Positions 33,384 to 45,700 of a stretch of DNA of 64,000 nt are shown here, piece by piece. Location of the stretch: the NCBI GenBank assembly GCA_030267565.1, contig BRXU01000001.1, positions 9,899,001 through 9,963,000 on the forward strand, written 5' to 3'. Under the pieces are notes generated by a model, which did no database searches, had not been told where the DNA came from, and saw only the letters and a list, made by a program, of their open reading frames with translations. The stretch comes from Pleodorina starrii (Eukaryota; Chlorophyta; Chlorophyceae; Chlamydomonadales; Volvocaceae). The number at the start of each line of letters is the position of its first letter. Position 1 is the first letter of the stretch. The position numbers and the translations under genes were made by a program.

Positions 33384-35974
33384 GCAGGCACGTGAGTGCC
33401 GTACATGTATGGATATTGCTCCATCCGGTTTGGGCTTGGCGGTGGGGACGGAACGGAAACACGGCCTGCTGGACATTTGCATGGTGCAGTTGCGCATCGA
33501 GGTGATGACGCACGGCAGGGCGGGTGGCGTTTGTTGAGTCCCTTCTTTTTGAGTTACGTTATTTCTAACCCAATAAATAAATAAACAAATTAATTAACAA
33601 GAATAAATAACATGAATAACATAAATAAAATAACACAAATAAAATGTCTAGATGTCTGAGGCTATCGATCTATCTGGGTAAACGGTAGCATGCAGCAGCA
33701 TCAAACGACTGCAGCCAAAGGAGAATATATGCGGGTATGTATGCACCAGAAGAATGATATTGCGTTGCAGAGCGCCGCGTTTTTATATATGCGCATACAT
33801 ACATCCGTCGCGCCGGTGCTTTCGTTGTTTCTATTGCTGCTGAGCGCGCGCGCGCGTGGAGTTGGGTCGCCCTCTTTGGATGGGGCATGTACCACTGCAG
33901 CGACAGTTCGCTTGTTGCTAATTAAATGTTTTATACGTTGCTGGAGGGAGGGCGTAATGCCATGCCAAACATGCCGCACCCGCCCGATCATTACGTATTA
34001 GTAATAGCGTATAACCTCGCCCTCGAGATGGCGGTGCGGTGCGGTGGATGGCAATCCTCCCAATACATACATGGCAGCAGGACGGATGCATGCATGCTGT
34101 CGTACATACGTGCTGCTGTGGCTGGATGGCTGATTCTTGTATCCACGTAAAACTCATGGCCACGGGACCAATTTAAGGAGTGGCATGCATGCGTGGCAGG
34201 TGCTCGACGGAAGAGCCAGGTGGTTGGTTGCATGCATGTGTATGTGTGTGTTTGGACGCGCGGGTTCCCGTGGGGGACTCCCTTTATGTTATTATAAGTG
34301 TGCGCCACGCCGCTCATCAGACCCCGTATGTTGACGTACGGGCAGCACTGAGAGGATATCGTGCGAGTACGTAAGAATAATTTGGAAGCAACGTAGATCG
34401 TCGTTGGGTGGCTGACAGTGCCTGAAATACGTTATAGGATGGACCAGGGGTGCCTAATGAGGCCATGCCACACGTATACGTAAAAGGGCGGCATCGGCTG
34501 TTGGGGAGCGAGCCCTACCCCGCCATCGGCGAGCGGTTGATGTTATTTAGTTGTGGGCGCATGATGATGCCTTTGTGTTGACTTCGATGCGACGGAGCGC
34601 AGCGATCGAAGCCTCCAAGTCTGTCTTGTTCTGTGCGTCTTTCGTACAATCTGAAAACGAGTGGCGAGATTATTGCGCTTTCACGCCTGTGGATGTTATT
34701 ATCCAGCTCCTCTGTAATTACTAACTTTCGCTCCTGTCCGAATGGGGATTTGATGATAGGATGGAGTATACGGATGCTTACACTCTTTACGAAAGCCAAC
34801 ATGGCCAAACAACCGTGATTGATGAACCCATCATTCCATCCGGCTTTGTTACGAAGCAGAGGAAGCAATCCGCTCGACCCAATCCATCGCGTCAAGGAAA
34901 ATCCACTACTAATATGGTCTGGGGTTTGCTCTCTCCCTCGCTCCCTCCCGGCAAGTTTGAAAGCCGCAATATGCATGCTGAGAAAGCCGCCGTGGAGGAC
35001 AGCAGAGTGAGGTCCCTAACCTGCACTCTTCCAACTAGCCAAAAATGCTCCTTTATTGTGCCCCCCAAAACACACACACACGCACACTCGCACACGCCGT
35101 ACAATCTTGCCCTCCATCCAACTGCGACACGCCCCACCCCCCTCGCTTCACGTCACACACCCACACACATACCCACACGCACACACCCATCCGCCCAGTC
35201 CCCACATACACCAGTCACCAACAAACACCCGACTGATTCAAATCGCAGCAAACTGCTGAGACGCGGCCAGCCATCTCTCAGCTCAGCTGCACTCAATCAA
35301 AAGGCCGCTCGCATTGTCAGTACCGCACTAAAACCCTTAGTAATACAGTACCGCAGTAGCCGCCGTACACATTTCTCCCCTGCCATCGAGTCATAACCCA
35401 CCGCGTGAACGAGCCAGCCAGCGCTCGAGCGGTAGGCGTTCGCACTGAGCACGAGTCGATTTGGTTCATACATCAGGTTGGGTTTGAAGGTTTTATTTTC
35501 ATTCTCGAAAAGCCCCGACGTGCGTGCATGCATTACGTGACGTCGCGGCACAGGTTACTACATCTAGTACGTGCAAACCACAGTACGATACGGTACGGTT
35601 CTGTACGGTTACGGCAAGAGAGGTAATAAGCGTGCATGGCACTCGTCTGGACGCGGCAATGGACAAGACTGCTGCCGTACCGCCATCTGCCGTACCGCCG
35701 ACCCCCCACCCACTACTTTTCAGCCACGCGGCCATCCATCCAGCCATTTCATTGTCATGTCCTTGCCGTTCCGTCCGCCCGCCCCCGCCCGTCTTGCACC
35801 ACCCCCACCTCGCAAGTCCCCCACCGACCCCCGCCGTGGCACATGCAACTCCCACCCACCTCGGTGCTCTCCCAACCCTTTTATCTGACTCCCAACCCTA
35901 GTTTAAGAATGTACGGTTCGTGAAAACTGGTGCACACTACCAGCAGACTACTCAGGGGCCTCCGTCAGCCTCGC
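33384..35974. other. Region without a confident gene, relatively AT-rich
   Basis: It starts with the pherophorin 3' flank and an AT-rich array at 33567-33650. A minus-strand frame (34515-34976) and a plus-strand frame (34761-35396) overlap each other and match no family I know. CA/CAC microsatellite sequence lies at 35.08-35.2 kb. CCGTAC-type motifs cluster at 35.58-35.70 kb. Confidence 0.35.
33567..33650 (+). repeat. AATAA-rich low-complexity array
   Basis: Irregular AATAAATAA/CATAAATAA units in an otherwise GC-rich genome, 180 bases past the pherophorin stop. Confidence 0.85.
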
Positions 35975-38295
35975 TCAGCGGGTGGGTCCGTGCTCCGTCC
36001 TGCCCCGCTCCGGTCCGCCCAGGTCGCGAAACTGCGGCGAAACAGCAGCAGCAGCAGCAGCAGGTGGTGGTACATACCAGGAGGGGGGGCGGTGCCCGGT
36101 AGGTGCACGACCCATCGACCGACCGACCCATGGGTCAAGTCCGTCGATTCGTTATTGGCACACACACACATACATACATACAGCGAAATGGACGAACGAA
36201 CGCGGGTGGCGGGCCGGCGCGGCAGGCAGGTATGTATGTACGCGGGCGAGAACGGATCGGATGCTTGCCGTAATACGGTAAGCTAAACAGTCCATCAGGC
36301 TGACGAAATACGTACCATACTACTCTCGAGGGGGAACTGCAGGTCCCCCTTTTCGTTCCTTTCCTTCCCAGCCCCACCCTCCCGCCCCGCCGTTAGTTCC
36401 CGCCCTGCACGATACGACCCGACCCAAGGGTCCGCAAGGGTCCGACATACGCACATACCCCCCCCCACCTCCTGCTCCTGCTGCTGCCGGCGCCCCTCCT
36501 CCGCCGCCTCCAGGAGGGACTGCGGGGCGGGGGCGCCCCCCACACCGCGCTCCGAAGCCGGGATCTCGTCCATGGCGGCCATTTCGCGGTCGTACTGATA
36601 CATCGATGAAAACCAGGAATACGTAAGTACGGCGGCATGTACGGCAGCACGTACGGCGACAGTTGAAGTTTGGCGTTCTGGATGAGTGGCGGCGGGCTGC
36701 GAAAGGGCTACCGGTATTGCTGGGTGGGCTATGCATCGTGTGCGTATGCGTGTGTGTGTGTGTTCGTCATAAGATGTACGGCAGGCGCGCTGTGCGGCGG
36801 CCCCACCCGCAGGTGTGCTGTACATTCGTACGCAGCTCGCAGCAGCAGTTTACTCTCAAGCAAATTCGCATATCGCAGCAGTTCACTACATACTCCAACA
36901 ACCCAACCCCGCCTCCACCCCCACCAGCCAGCCACCCACCGGGTCCTTGGTGCCACCGCTGCGGCGGTCGGCGCCCTCCTCCTGAGGGGGGCCGCCCGGC
37001 ATCAGGGGCGGGGCGGAGGAGCCCAGCTCCAGGGAAGCGCCGCCGGTGGTGCGCGAATCGGGGCCGGAGGCGGTGGCCGGGACACTGTATACACATGCGT
37101 GGGTGGGGGAGGCAGGGCGGGGGCGGGGCGCGTGGGCAGTCGTACGGCAAAGTCACACAGTCGAGCGTCGAGCGTGTACGGCATGCGCGGATGAGCGGTC
37201 GGGGGAGGGTCGAGTCGATTGTGGTGGTGGTGATGTTGATATGATGATGACCACTGGGTCGTTGTGGGAGGGGTGGAGGTAATGTGAGGTGGCGTGAGGT
37301 ATTAGCGAATCGGAAGGGGAGGGTTGCATGGTCGCGGCCGGGTGCAGGGACGGGCCGTATCTGGGAGAGCCATCGCCGAAACGGGGACGACGGGAATCGC
37401 CGATCGTTCGTTGGGCTCTTGGGCCCATGATTCCCACGCATGCATGCATGCCTGTGACCCACATCCCTTAGCACATCCCCGAGATAGATAGAGCGTGAAG
37501 GGGTCGGTGGAGGATGGCTCCGTTGCGCTGCTGAGGCGCTCTAACTGTGCTGTGCGGGACACAAACTGCGAGGAACACTCATTTATTAATTTGTCATTTT
37601 ACTGCAAGATGATGCGTGTTTTATACACATATACATGCATGTGCGTTCCTCGGCGGCTTCGGCAGCCGCGCGCACGGCACATTACCGCCGCGGGCGGGAA
37701 CTGTCAACTGAGCGGTCTTTGGCAGCGCAGCGCAGCGGTCTCAGGCCGTGATGTGGGAGGACGGAATGGTCGCAAGCCTGCGCGAGCCACGTCATCGTTG
37801 CGAATCTGGCCTTATCGATTAGGTCTGATTAGGTTGGGTGTGTTCAACGAACGATGTCCCGCCTTTCCCGAAACGATACGGTAGATGCCCTTTCAGGCGT
37901 AGGCATACACATCGATCGTCATCGAAATCATCGAAGGACCCGTAAGCTCCTCCTCAGCAGCAAAAACAGCAGCAACAGCAGCAACAGCCCCCAGCAACAG
38001 AAGAACCGCCGCCTCCAAGCAACCGCCGCCTCCAAGCAACCGCCTTCGACACCGACCTCGGCTCTGGGCAATCGAGACTTCAAAGTGAGCCTAAAAGTGT
38101 CTGACTCCACCCATGTCACATCCCCAAAGCCATGCCGCAACACCTTTCTTATATCAACGGCGACACGCACGCATTTTCACACGCCCGCACGCACCTGCCG
38201 GTCATTGGATTGGCGGTGGCGGCGGCCATCTGCTGCGCCTGACTGTTGAGGTCGGAGGCGGCCTGGGAGGGCGGGGCGTCAGCGCTGGACGACAT
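35975..38295 (-). CDS. Small, probably disordered protein of unknown function
   Basis: Four exons in transcript order: 38295-38195, 37084-36940, 36594-36469, 36031-35975, giving 142 residues. All junctions are GT-AG and in phase. The protein starts MSSSADAPPSQAASDLNSQ, continues NPMTGSVPATASGPDSRTT and GGPPQEEGADRRSGGTKDP, then has its most ordered part YDREMAAMDEIPASERG with QSLLEAAEEGRRQQQEQE (likely helix), and ends FRDLGGPERGRTEHGPTR. The charged helical segment at ~83-125 could be a short coiled coil. There is no signal peptide, membrane segment or known domain. Codons are high-GC, like the confident genes. The main support is that four exons join in phase to a single stop; no homology was recognised. 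Confidence 0.55.
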
Positions 38296-39663
38296 GTTGC
38301 TGCTGAGCTCAGCTCTTGCTGCTCGGTTGGTTGCCCGCTAGCTGCTGGCGCAACTAGCTCAACAGACGGGGGAGAAATGCGCCGCAGCCTTGAGCCGACG
38401 GAAACAGGCGCCGCGTCGTCGTCTTAATCGTCCGGAGTGTCGCCCGAAGACCCGACCACCCGTGACCTCGCTCCAAAAGCCTTGGTCGGCGGCCCGTTTG
38501 TTCTTTGATTGTTTCTCAGCAGTCTTTGTGATATTATTCTGTGCTGATATGAGACTGCAAAATGTAAATGCTTCTGCGCAATATCAGTTGCTTTTAAATG
38601 GGCGCCAGCAGCAGGCGCTCGTCCTGCGCTGACATGGCGATGACGATGACGCACGTCCGACTGGGACGTACGGAAACACTTTTGTAGTCCACCTTGGACT
38701 GGTGTGTGCGTGCGTGCATGCGTGCGTGACCAGACTTTGCACGAGCGGGCCCGGCTTGCCTCTTGCCTTTCCTTATCGCGGCGCGCAGTTACGGCACGTG
38801 CGCACCGACCGAGACCCGACAAGGTCGCGCGTGCCTGCCTCTGCGGCACATTTCCCATCCTTTCATGCGTCCGACGAACCCCACATCGACTTTACTCGTC
38901 GACTGCATGCGCGGTCGGTCGTCAGACTCAAGCTTGCTTTGGCGTCGACCCGCGGGTCGGTGCGACATTTGATTGAATGGACTGCTGCGGCTGAGCAAAA
39001 GCGGTCCTGCGCTGCCTCTTTCCGTCCTTGTGGAATTTTTATGAAGTGGTAATTGCGATTGCATCCTCACCTACCGCCCCGCTTGCTTGTCGCCTTTTGC
39101 CTGGCTGGTGGTACCACGAGCCAAGATTGACATGGCCATTACACGTATCCGCTTAGCGTTGCGCTCCGCTACCGATAGTAGCCCTTGCGCCCTTCGGCTG
39201 AACTTGTGTCCGTTCGAGGTCCCCAGGCAGACTCTCTACTGGGGCTACAGACCACCAAGCTAGCCCCGCCTGTCACACAGCTATCAGCGGGTGTCGCTCG
39301 CTTGACAGCCGACCTCTCACTACGGCCTGTCGGCCGATCACTCACAGACCCTGGGACGGTGCGAAAACCCCAAAATTCCAACAGAATCGCCGGCAATTGT
39401 CTCGCGACATGTTACTCCATTCCGGAACAGAGGCGCGATGGGACAGAGAATTCGAAACGCGTTTCGCGCCTCCGCCCGGTCCCCTCCTTCTCAGGACCGT
39501 CGCCCGCCCTGCTGGTCCCTATCTATATACGGTACGACTGGATGGAGATCAGTAGTTGAAAGGCATACAAGCGGCGTCTTTTCTGTCCGAGAGCTGTAAA
39601 GGATGGACGGATGGAGCTGCCCGGGTCCGGCCCACGGGACCACGGGACCACCTTCCGCCCCGC

Positions 39664-39747
39664 CGCTGCACTATTCCCGGCGCTATTAACACGACATCGG
39701 TGGGAGGACAGATGTGTTATTAGCGCCAGGAACAGTGCAGCTGCAGG
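39664..39747. repeat. Imperfect inverted repeat (hairpin)
   Basis: The left arm (CGCTGCACTATTCCCGGCGC, continuing TATTAACACGACATC) pairs with a right arm reading GATGTGTTATTAGCGCCAGG, continuing AACAGTGCAGC. The stem is about 35 bases with a few mismatches and a ~12-base loop. It could be a MITE remnant or a small-RNA precursor. Confidence 0.7.
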
Positions 39748-41477
39748 GAGGAGGCGACATTAGTGCGCTCAGTGGGAATGTTATGGCCGGCGCCGCCAGC
39801 TAGCTGCTGCAGTCTGCTGCGTTGCACGCGCGTGGCAGTGGCTGAGGGAGCCGCACGGGCAGCAGCAGCAGCAGCAGCAGGAGTTAATATGTATATAAAT
39901 ATAATTTCTAGGTGGTGTTGATATATGGAAGGTGGGTATAGTTCGACCCATGTAGCGAAGCGCCTGGGACGCTGGGAGGCAGCGGGAGGCCGATAAATTC
40001 GACCGTTGACCGTTGATGGTTGGAAACCGTATCAAGGCTGGAAGGCGGGAAAGTGCGGGAACGTAAACCCACAGGCGCCGCCGACTGGGTTCTTCGACTG
40101 GAAAGATCCTTTCAAAATCTGAGGCTCAAGGACCTTTTTGGCGAGCGGTGACGGCCGGGCTGTCGTCGGTGTCATAATCAGCCGCATCGTCTACGAGGCC
40201 CTAGGCTCTTAGCGGGGAGCTCTCGCTCCGCGCGCAATGCCGCTGTCGCGTTCATATTTCCATGCGCCGCGCGGTGTGCGCAGGTCAAGGTCTTACATTT
40301 TCCTCCGGAACGCTCCCGGAGATTTGCGACGCGGGCCCAGTTGCGTCCTGCGCAGCTGCCCCAAGCAACCCTGGCCCGTCCGGCAACGGACGTACGGACG
40401 GACGGACGGACTGAGTCGGCAGCTTTCCACCGCCCGCCTTGAGCGCTCTCAGCCCCCATGACCGTCAGTTCAGGGACGGAAGCACAGATGCGACCGAACC
40501 AGCAACCAACAGCTGCGGGTCGGCAACTCGCTCAAGCTGTCCATGACCGTGTGCGATTGCACCCACCATCCTAAGAATCGACCGGTACATAAAGCAAACC
40601 TAAGTTGATAAGGCCACGCACACTAGGTCAGTATCGAGATTGTCCGCCCCCATGTGAAGGTATGCAGGTCGCTCACCTCATAACCCTAAGTTAAGGTCTG
40701 CATCGCGCATTGCGCGGCACACCTCTGCGGGGATTTCCAGGGTTGCTTACCCCGGGCCGGCGCTGTTGCGCTGCCACTCAACCATCAAGTAACCTCGGGG
40801 CGGGCGGTCTCGGCACATTCCTCGGTTCGGAGAGGGAGGCCCTTCGAGGTGAGGCGCTGGCAGAGGGTGGCGGGCCTCGCGCCTGCCGCCCTGCAATGGC
40901 TTGATCGCCATGAGCTGCGCCCGAAGCCGGAAGTGGTCGTGACCTACGTGTGCTGCATATTTGTGTGCTGCCTTGACCCGACCTGCACATACACATCTGG
41001 GAAGTTGTTGTGGTTGTTGTGGTTAGCCCGTAATTGTTGCTGCTGCTGCGGGCTCCAGAGTCCCGGCAGTCTGCGGGCCAGCTGTGGCCTGCCGTGTACT
41101 ACAGCGGAAGCCCACCAGGGAGGGGGCATAAGGCCCACACAGGCCCCAAACCGGCCGGGATGGTGCACCTTGGGATGTGTAGTACATCCGGCCTTCCGGC
41201 GATCGACCAGTGTGGCCCCCATGTCATTGAACCCCCCCCGGAACCCCCGCCCCCCAAGGGGGGAAAGCCCGGTGGAACCAGCGAGAAACGCCCCCCCCCG
41301 CCCCCCATGTGAAGTACAAGACACAGCCGGCGGCAACTGCTCTCGCACCGCCCGGGTGTGGGTACCCGTCCACGCACACCCGAGCTCACACCAGCCAATG
41401 GCCAGTCAGCGGAGTAGCGACACGCATACGGTATCACAATTGTCACCGCATGTCACCTCATTTGCAAATTAGTCGTG

Positions 41478-41482
41478 TTACA
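41478..41482 (-). terminator. Minus-strand TGTAA poly(A) signal
   Basis: The first TGTAA I find downstream of the sorting-nexin stop, at a distance of 1.3 kb. Confidence 0.35.
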
Positions 41483-42295
41483 AGTGTGGGGGCCGAAACG
41501 GACGCCAATCCTATGTTGGTAGGTAGGTAGGTAAGGAAGCGTAGGCGAGAGCGAGACCGTGTCGTCCGGAGGAACCAGCCCCCCCCCCCGCCGCCCCTTC
41601 GCCCCCCATTGCCTTGTCTCCTCCTTCGGCCTGTGTCAACGTTGGGAGTGCGGTGCAGCAACTTGGCGACTCAAAGACCCAACAAGGCCGTAGTCGAAAC
41701 AGTGCACCGTAATGGTGTGATGCAGGTTGAGCGATCCGGCCCATGAGCGAGGGCGCCTCGCAGCTCCTGCGGGTGGTTTCAAAATCAGCTAGGAGCTTTC
41801 AGCTATCAGCTATGAGCTACCGCTGTGAGCTATCACTCCGCGGACCAACGGGAACAACGAGGGAGGCGCCAAAGAAGCAGTGCGGCACAAAGACGGACAA
41901 AACACGGACGGGGCAAAACACAAACAGCGGAACCGCCAGCATGTCTCAGCACCCGCGCCCGCATACCGGCGCCAGCAGCAGCGCCCGGCTCCGAACCACA
42001 CACACACACATACACACACGTATACGCGTATACTCATACACACAATCACAGACACACACACCACCACGTCGCCGTCATCGGCATAAACCAGGCTACCGTA
42101 TGTACCATCCAACCAACCAACACGGCATCATGGCGGCAACCAGCGCGCCCCACAGCTTCTCACAGCCGGATCGGGTCCTATCCTTCGGTCCTCGGTCCCC
42201 CTGCCCCCCCCAAGGTGGGAGGGTACCACGCGAACGATGAAAGAGCACCCACGCCGCAATACACCGGGCGAACGATCAAAACTTGCCTGCCTGCA

Positions 42296-42350
42296 ATGCA
42301 GTGCAATGCGGTGCAATGCGGTGCGGTGCGGTGCAGTGCAGTGCGGATAC
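42296..42350 (+). repeat. Degenerate GTGCGGT/GTGCAAT repeat
   Basis: Alternating TGCAATGCGG and TGCGG/TGCAG units over ~50 bases, in the 3' flank of the sorting nexin. Confidence 0.7.
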
Positions 42351-42780
42351 GCATGGTACATGACGACAAACAGCCCCAGACCCAGGCAGCCCTTACTTCC
42401 GAAAACGTCCGCGAAGTGCGATTCGCGGACAGTGGCCGAGGATGGCAAAGCCAAAGACAAAGCTGGGCACCGTCCACTTCCTCGACCCGACCCCAGCCAA
42501 CCAGACCCCACCCGACCCGGCCTGGTCCGACCCATGCACACACGCATCCACTCCCACTCCCCCTCCCCCTCCGAGGCACACGAGGGCCCCGCCACCACCA
42601 AACCTCGCACGCAACCAACCACACCACCCATCTCCAGCCCCAATCCATCCATCCATCCATCCATCCATCCGGCCCCTTCCCCGCTTTCCGTCCCGGCGGG
42701 CGCTCCTCTCCCGCCCGCCGCCACCTCCGCCTCCTCTTCCCCGCCTTCGCCGCCACCTCCTCCTCCCCTCCCCTCGGCTT

Positions 42781-45700
42781 TCACGCCGGCACCGACCCCG
42801 CCGATCCGCCACCACCACCGCCACCACCACCCGCCTGTCGACCGCCTCCTCCTCCATCGCCTCCTCCGCCGCCGCCTCCCTGTGGTCCCCGGGGCTGCAG
42901 GTGCCCCAGCCGGTGCCTCAGCTCCGGGAAGAGGCGGATCAGCAGTGTGGTCAACAGGCAGTAGGCCAGCTGCAGGGTCATGGTGCGGCTCTGAGCCAGG
43001 CCCCACACATCGGACAGCACTCGGGCGTAGCCGCGAGCCCCCACCAGGTTGACCAACACGGCGGGGGAGCGGGAGAGGAGCCGCGCGCGGACCTGCGGCC
43101 CGAGTGGGAGCGGGTTTTGGGGTGATTGGGTGATTGGGTGGTGGGATGCAGTTCTGTCTTGAGAACTGCAGCGAAGCAACCCCGGGGGGTTGGGGGGATG
43201 GGGGCCCGACCCTTTTGGGAACTGGGATTGGGTCTCTGCGGTGTGCGGTGTGCGGGTCGGTCGGGGATGGGGGCGATATCTGGATGGGGGTTTTGTGGGT
43301 GTGTGGGTGGCGCGTCAGGAACTGGCTCCTTGGTTCGGCCCCTTGTGAGGTGGTCGCCAGCCGTCAAGGGCGCGCCCTGTCCTCCCAGCTCCTGCACCTC
43401 CTCTTCCCGCCCCGTCACCTTCTCCCTCCCACCTCTCTCCCTCCCATCCATACCCACCCACCCACCCACCCACCCACCCGCTCCGCCAGCTGCTCCGCGT
43501 CAGGCGGCGGCACCCCCGGCTCGAGAAACGTGTCCGCGCGGATGGCCGGGTTGGGCCGCCACCGGGGGACCGCCGCCGCCGCCGCCGCCGACCCACCGCC
43601 GGCCACGGCGCGGGGCCCACCTTGCTGCTGCTGATGCGGATGCTGCTGATGCGGGTGGGGCTGCTCGGGCTGGGGGGCCGCCGGCGGCGGCGGCGGCGGC
43701 GGCATGCCGAAGGAGAACCATGCACCGCCCGGGAACAGCGCGCCGTGGATCAGCAGCAGCAGTCGCGCCAGGCTGTGCTCCGAAGTCAGGTGGCGGAGGC
43801 GCGCGGCGACAAAGGTGTCGAGGGCGTCGCCCGCCAGCAGCGACAGCATCTGGCGAGTCACCGAGATGACCTGGCGCCGGAAGAAGCCCTGGCCCTGCAG
43901 ACCGAACAACACGTCAACCAGCTCGTACAGCGGTGCGCTGACGCCGGCGGCGCTGGCGCCGCCGCTGCCGGCGGCGGCGGCGGCGGCCGCCGCCGCCGCG
44001 GTATCCTGGCCCACGGTGAAGGAGGCGAAGGCTCTGACGGGCGCCGCCTCGACGGCGCCGAAAGGCGGCGCCGGCGGCGGCGGCACCGCCGCCGGGTGCG
44101 TGTGCGCGGCGATGGGGCTGTTGGCCACGCTGACCGCTCTGCCAGCTCCGATGGCGGTGGCGGTGGCGGTGGCGGCGAAGCCGGGGTGTAGGTGGGTCTG
44201 TCGCTCCAGGAGGGCAGCGGCGGTGGCTGACGTGGCGATGGCGGACATCGCCCGCAGCTGACCCGGCTCGTGGCGGTCTGGGTGGGTGCGGGGGGCGTCA
44301 ATGCTGGACCGCAGCGGCAGCAGCGGCGCCGCCCCAACTGCCGCTGGCGCCGCCGCGGCGGCGCCGGCTGGCGGCCGCGGAGGCGTGGTCCCGCTGGCTC
44401 CGGAGCCGCCGCCGACTGCGCCGGACGCGGCGGACAAAGCGGCCGTGGGCGCACTCGCGCCAGCTACGCCGTCCGTCACCTCGGACGCCGCCGGCGTCAG
44501 GGGCAGAGGCTGGGGGGAGGGGGCACCAGCGGCGACCGCCGGTGCCGCCGCCGCCGCGCCTGTCGGCGCGGCCCCGTTCCCATTCCCGGTGCCGCCACCG
44601 CCTCGAAGCGCCGCCATCAGCCGGGTGGCCCCAGACGACAGCCCCCCCGGGCTTCCACCGCCGCCGCCGCCGCCGCTGCCGCTGCCGCCACTGACAGGGC
44701 GCGGCGGGCAGCCGCGCTCCGGCGAGGAGGCGGCGTTCTCGCCGCTGTCGTAACCGCCCGCGGGCTGCCGCGAGCGGCCCTTGAACGTCGGGAAGGCGAA
44801 CGCAGCACCGCCGCCGCCGCTGCCTCCTCCTCCACCTCCACCTCCGCCGCCGCCGCCGGCCCAGCTCGGCAGACCGAACCGAAAGCCGCTGCCGCCGGCG
44901 CCCTGCGCCTCCGAGGCCGCCAGCGGCGGCGGCAGCTGGTCCATCGGCCCCGAAACCAAACCCTCGCCCTCATCTGTAAGGTCATCGAAATCCTCCGACG
45001 CCGCCCGTGGGGATACCAGCTCCTCCGCCTCCTCCTCTGAAACCGCCGGCGCCGCCGCCGCCGCCGCGGCGGCGGCGCCGTAGGCGCCGGCTGCCGCGCC
45101 GCTGTCGCGGCGGCCCAGCCACGGAAACGACCGGCCTGCGGCAGCGGTGGCGGCGCCGCCACCGCTGGCGGCGGCTGGGTTCAGCAGCTGCTGCAGCAGC
45201 GGCTGAGGGCGCTGCTCGGAGGAGCGGCGGCGGCGGCTGTTGGAGCCCAGGCGCAGGCCCCGGAGGTCATCGGCGACGCGTTCCAACAGATTGCGAGCCG
45301 AGGAGCCGCCGCTGCCTTTCCCGCCACCGCCGCCGCCACCGCCGCTGACGCGGGACGCGGGCGGAAACGGAGCGGAAGACGAGGGGTCGAGGCCCGCTGC
45401 CGCTGCGGCTGCTGCGGCGGCTGCTGCCGCTGCGAAGGAGGAGGCGGAGGCCGGCGGGGTGGGGCCGTCGAGGGTGCCGTGGATGGAGGCGGAGGGGGAG
45501 GGGGAAGGGGAGGAGGACGGCAGGAGGAATTCCTGCGAGGGGTTGGGTGTGTGTGTGAGGAGATGCGGAGAGGGGTAAGGAGGGGGGTAGGGGTGGGCAT
45601 GCAGCGACCAGCGGGGCAGGCTCCGATGCAGTACACAGGAGACGAAACGAAACGCACCGAGCTCGAGCTGCAGCTGGGAGGGCTGCCCCACAACACGCTC

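Larger units (their letters stand above)
38296..42780. other. Long stretch without a confident gene
   Basis: 4.5 kb between the small disordered gene (-) and the 3' end of the sorting nexin (-). It includes a hairpin at 39664-39747, a TGTAA on the minus strand at 41478-41482 that may end the sorting-nexin transcript, CA/ACAC sequence at 42000-42060, and a degenerate TGCGG/TGCAA repeat at 42296-42350. Open frames at 39.2, 40.9 and 41.8 kb are low-complexity or unsupported. Confidence 0.4.

Noticed and set aside
34515..35396. Overlapping frames on both strands, considered as a transposon remnant
   Set aside because: No reverse transcriptase, integrase or transposase motif, no terminal repeats, and the plus-strand frame runs into a CA microsatellite.
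42237..43125. Plus-strand frames opposite the sorting-nexin C-terminus
   Set aside because: They are antisense to the Nexin_C exon or to its 3' flank, and consist of Pro/Ser/His runs.
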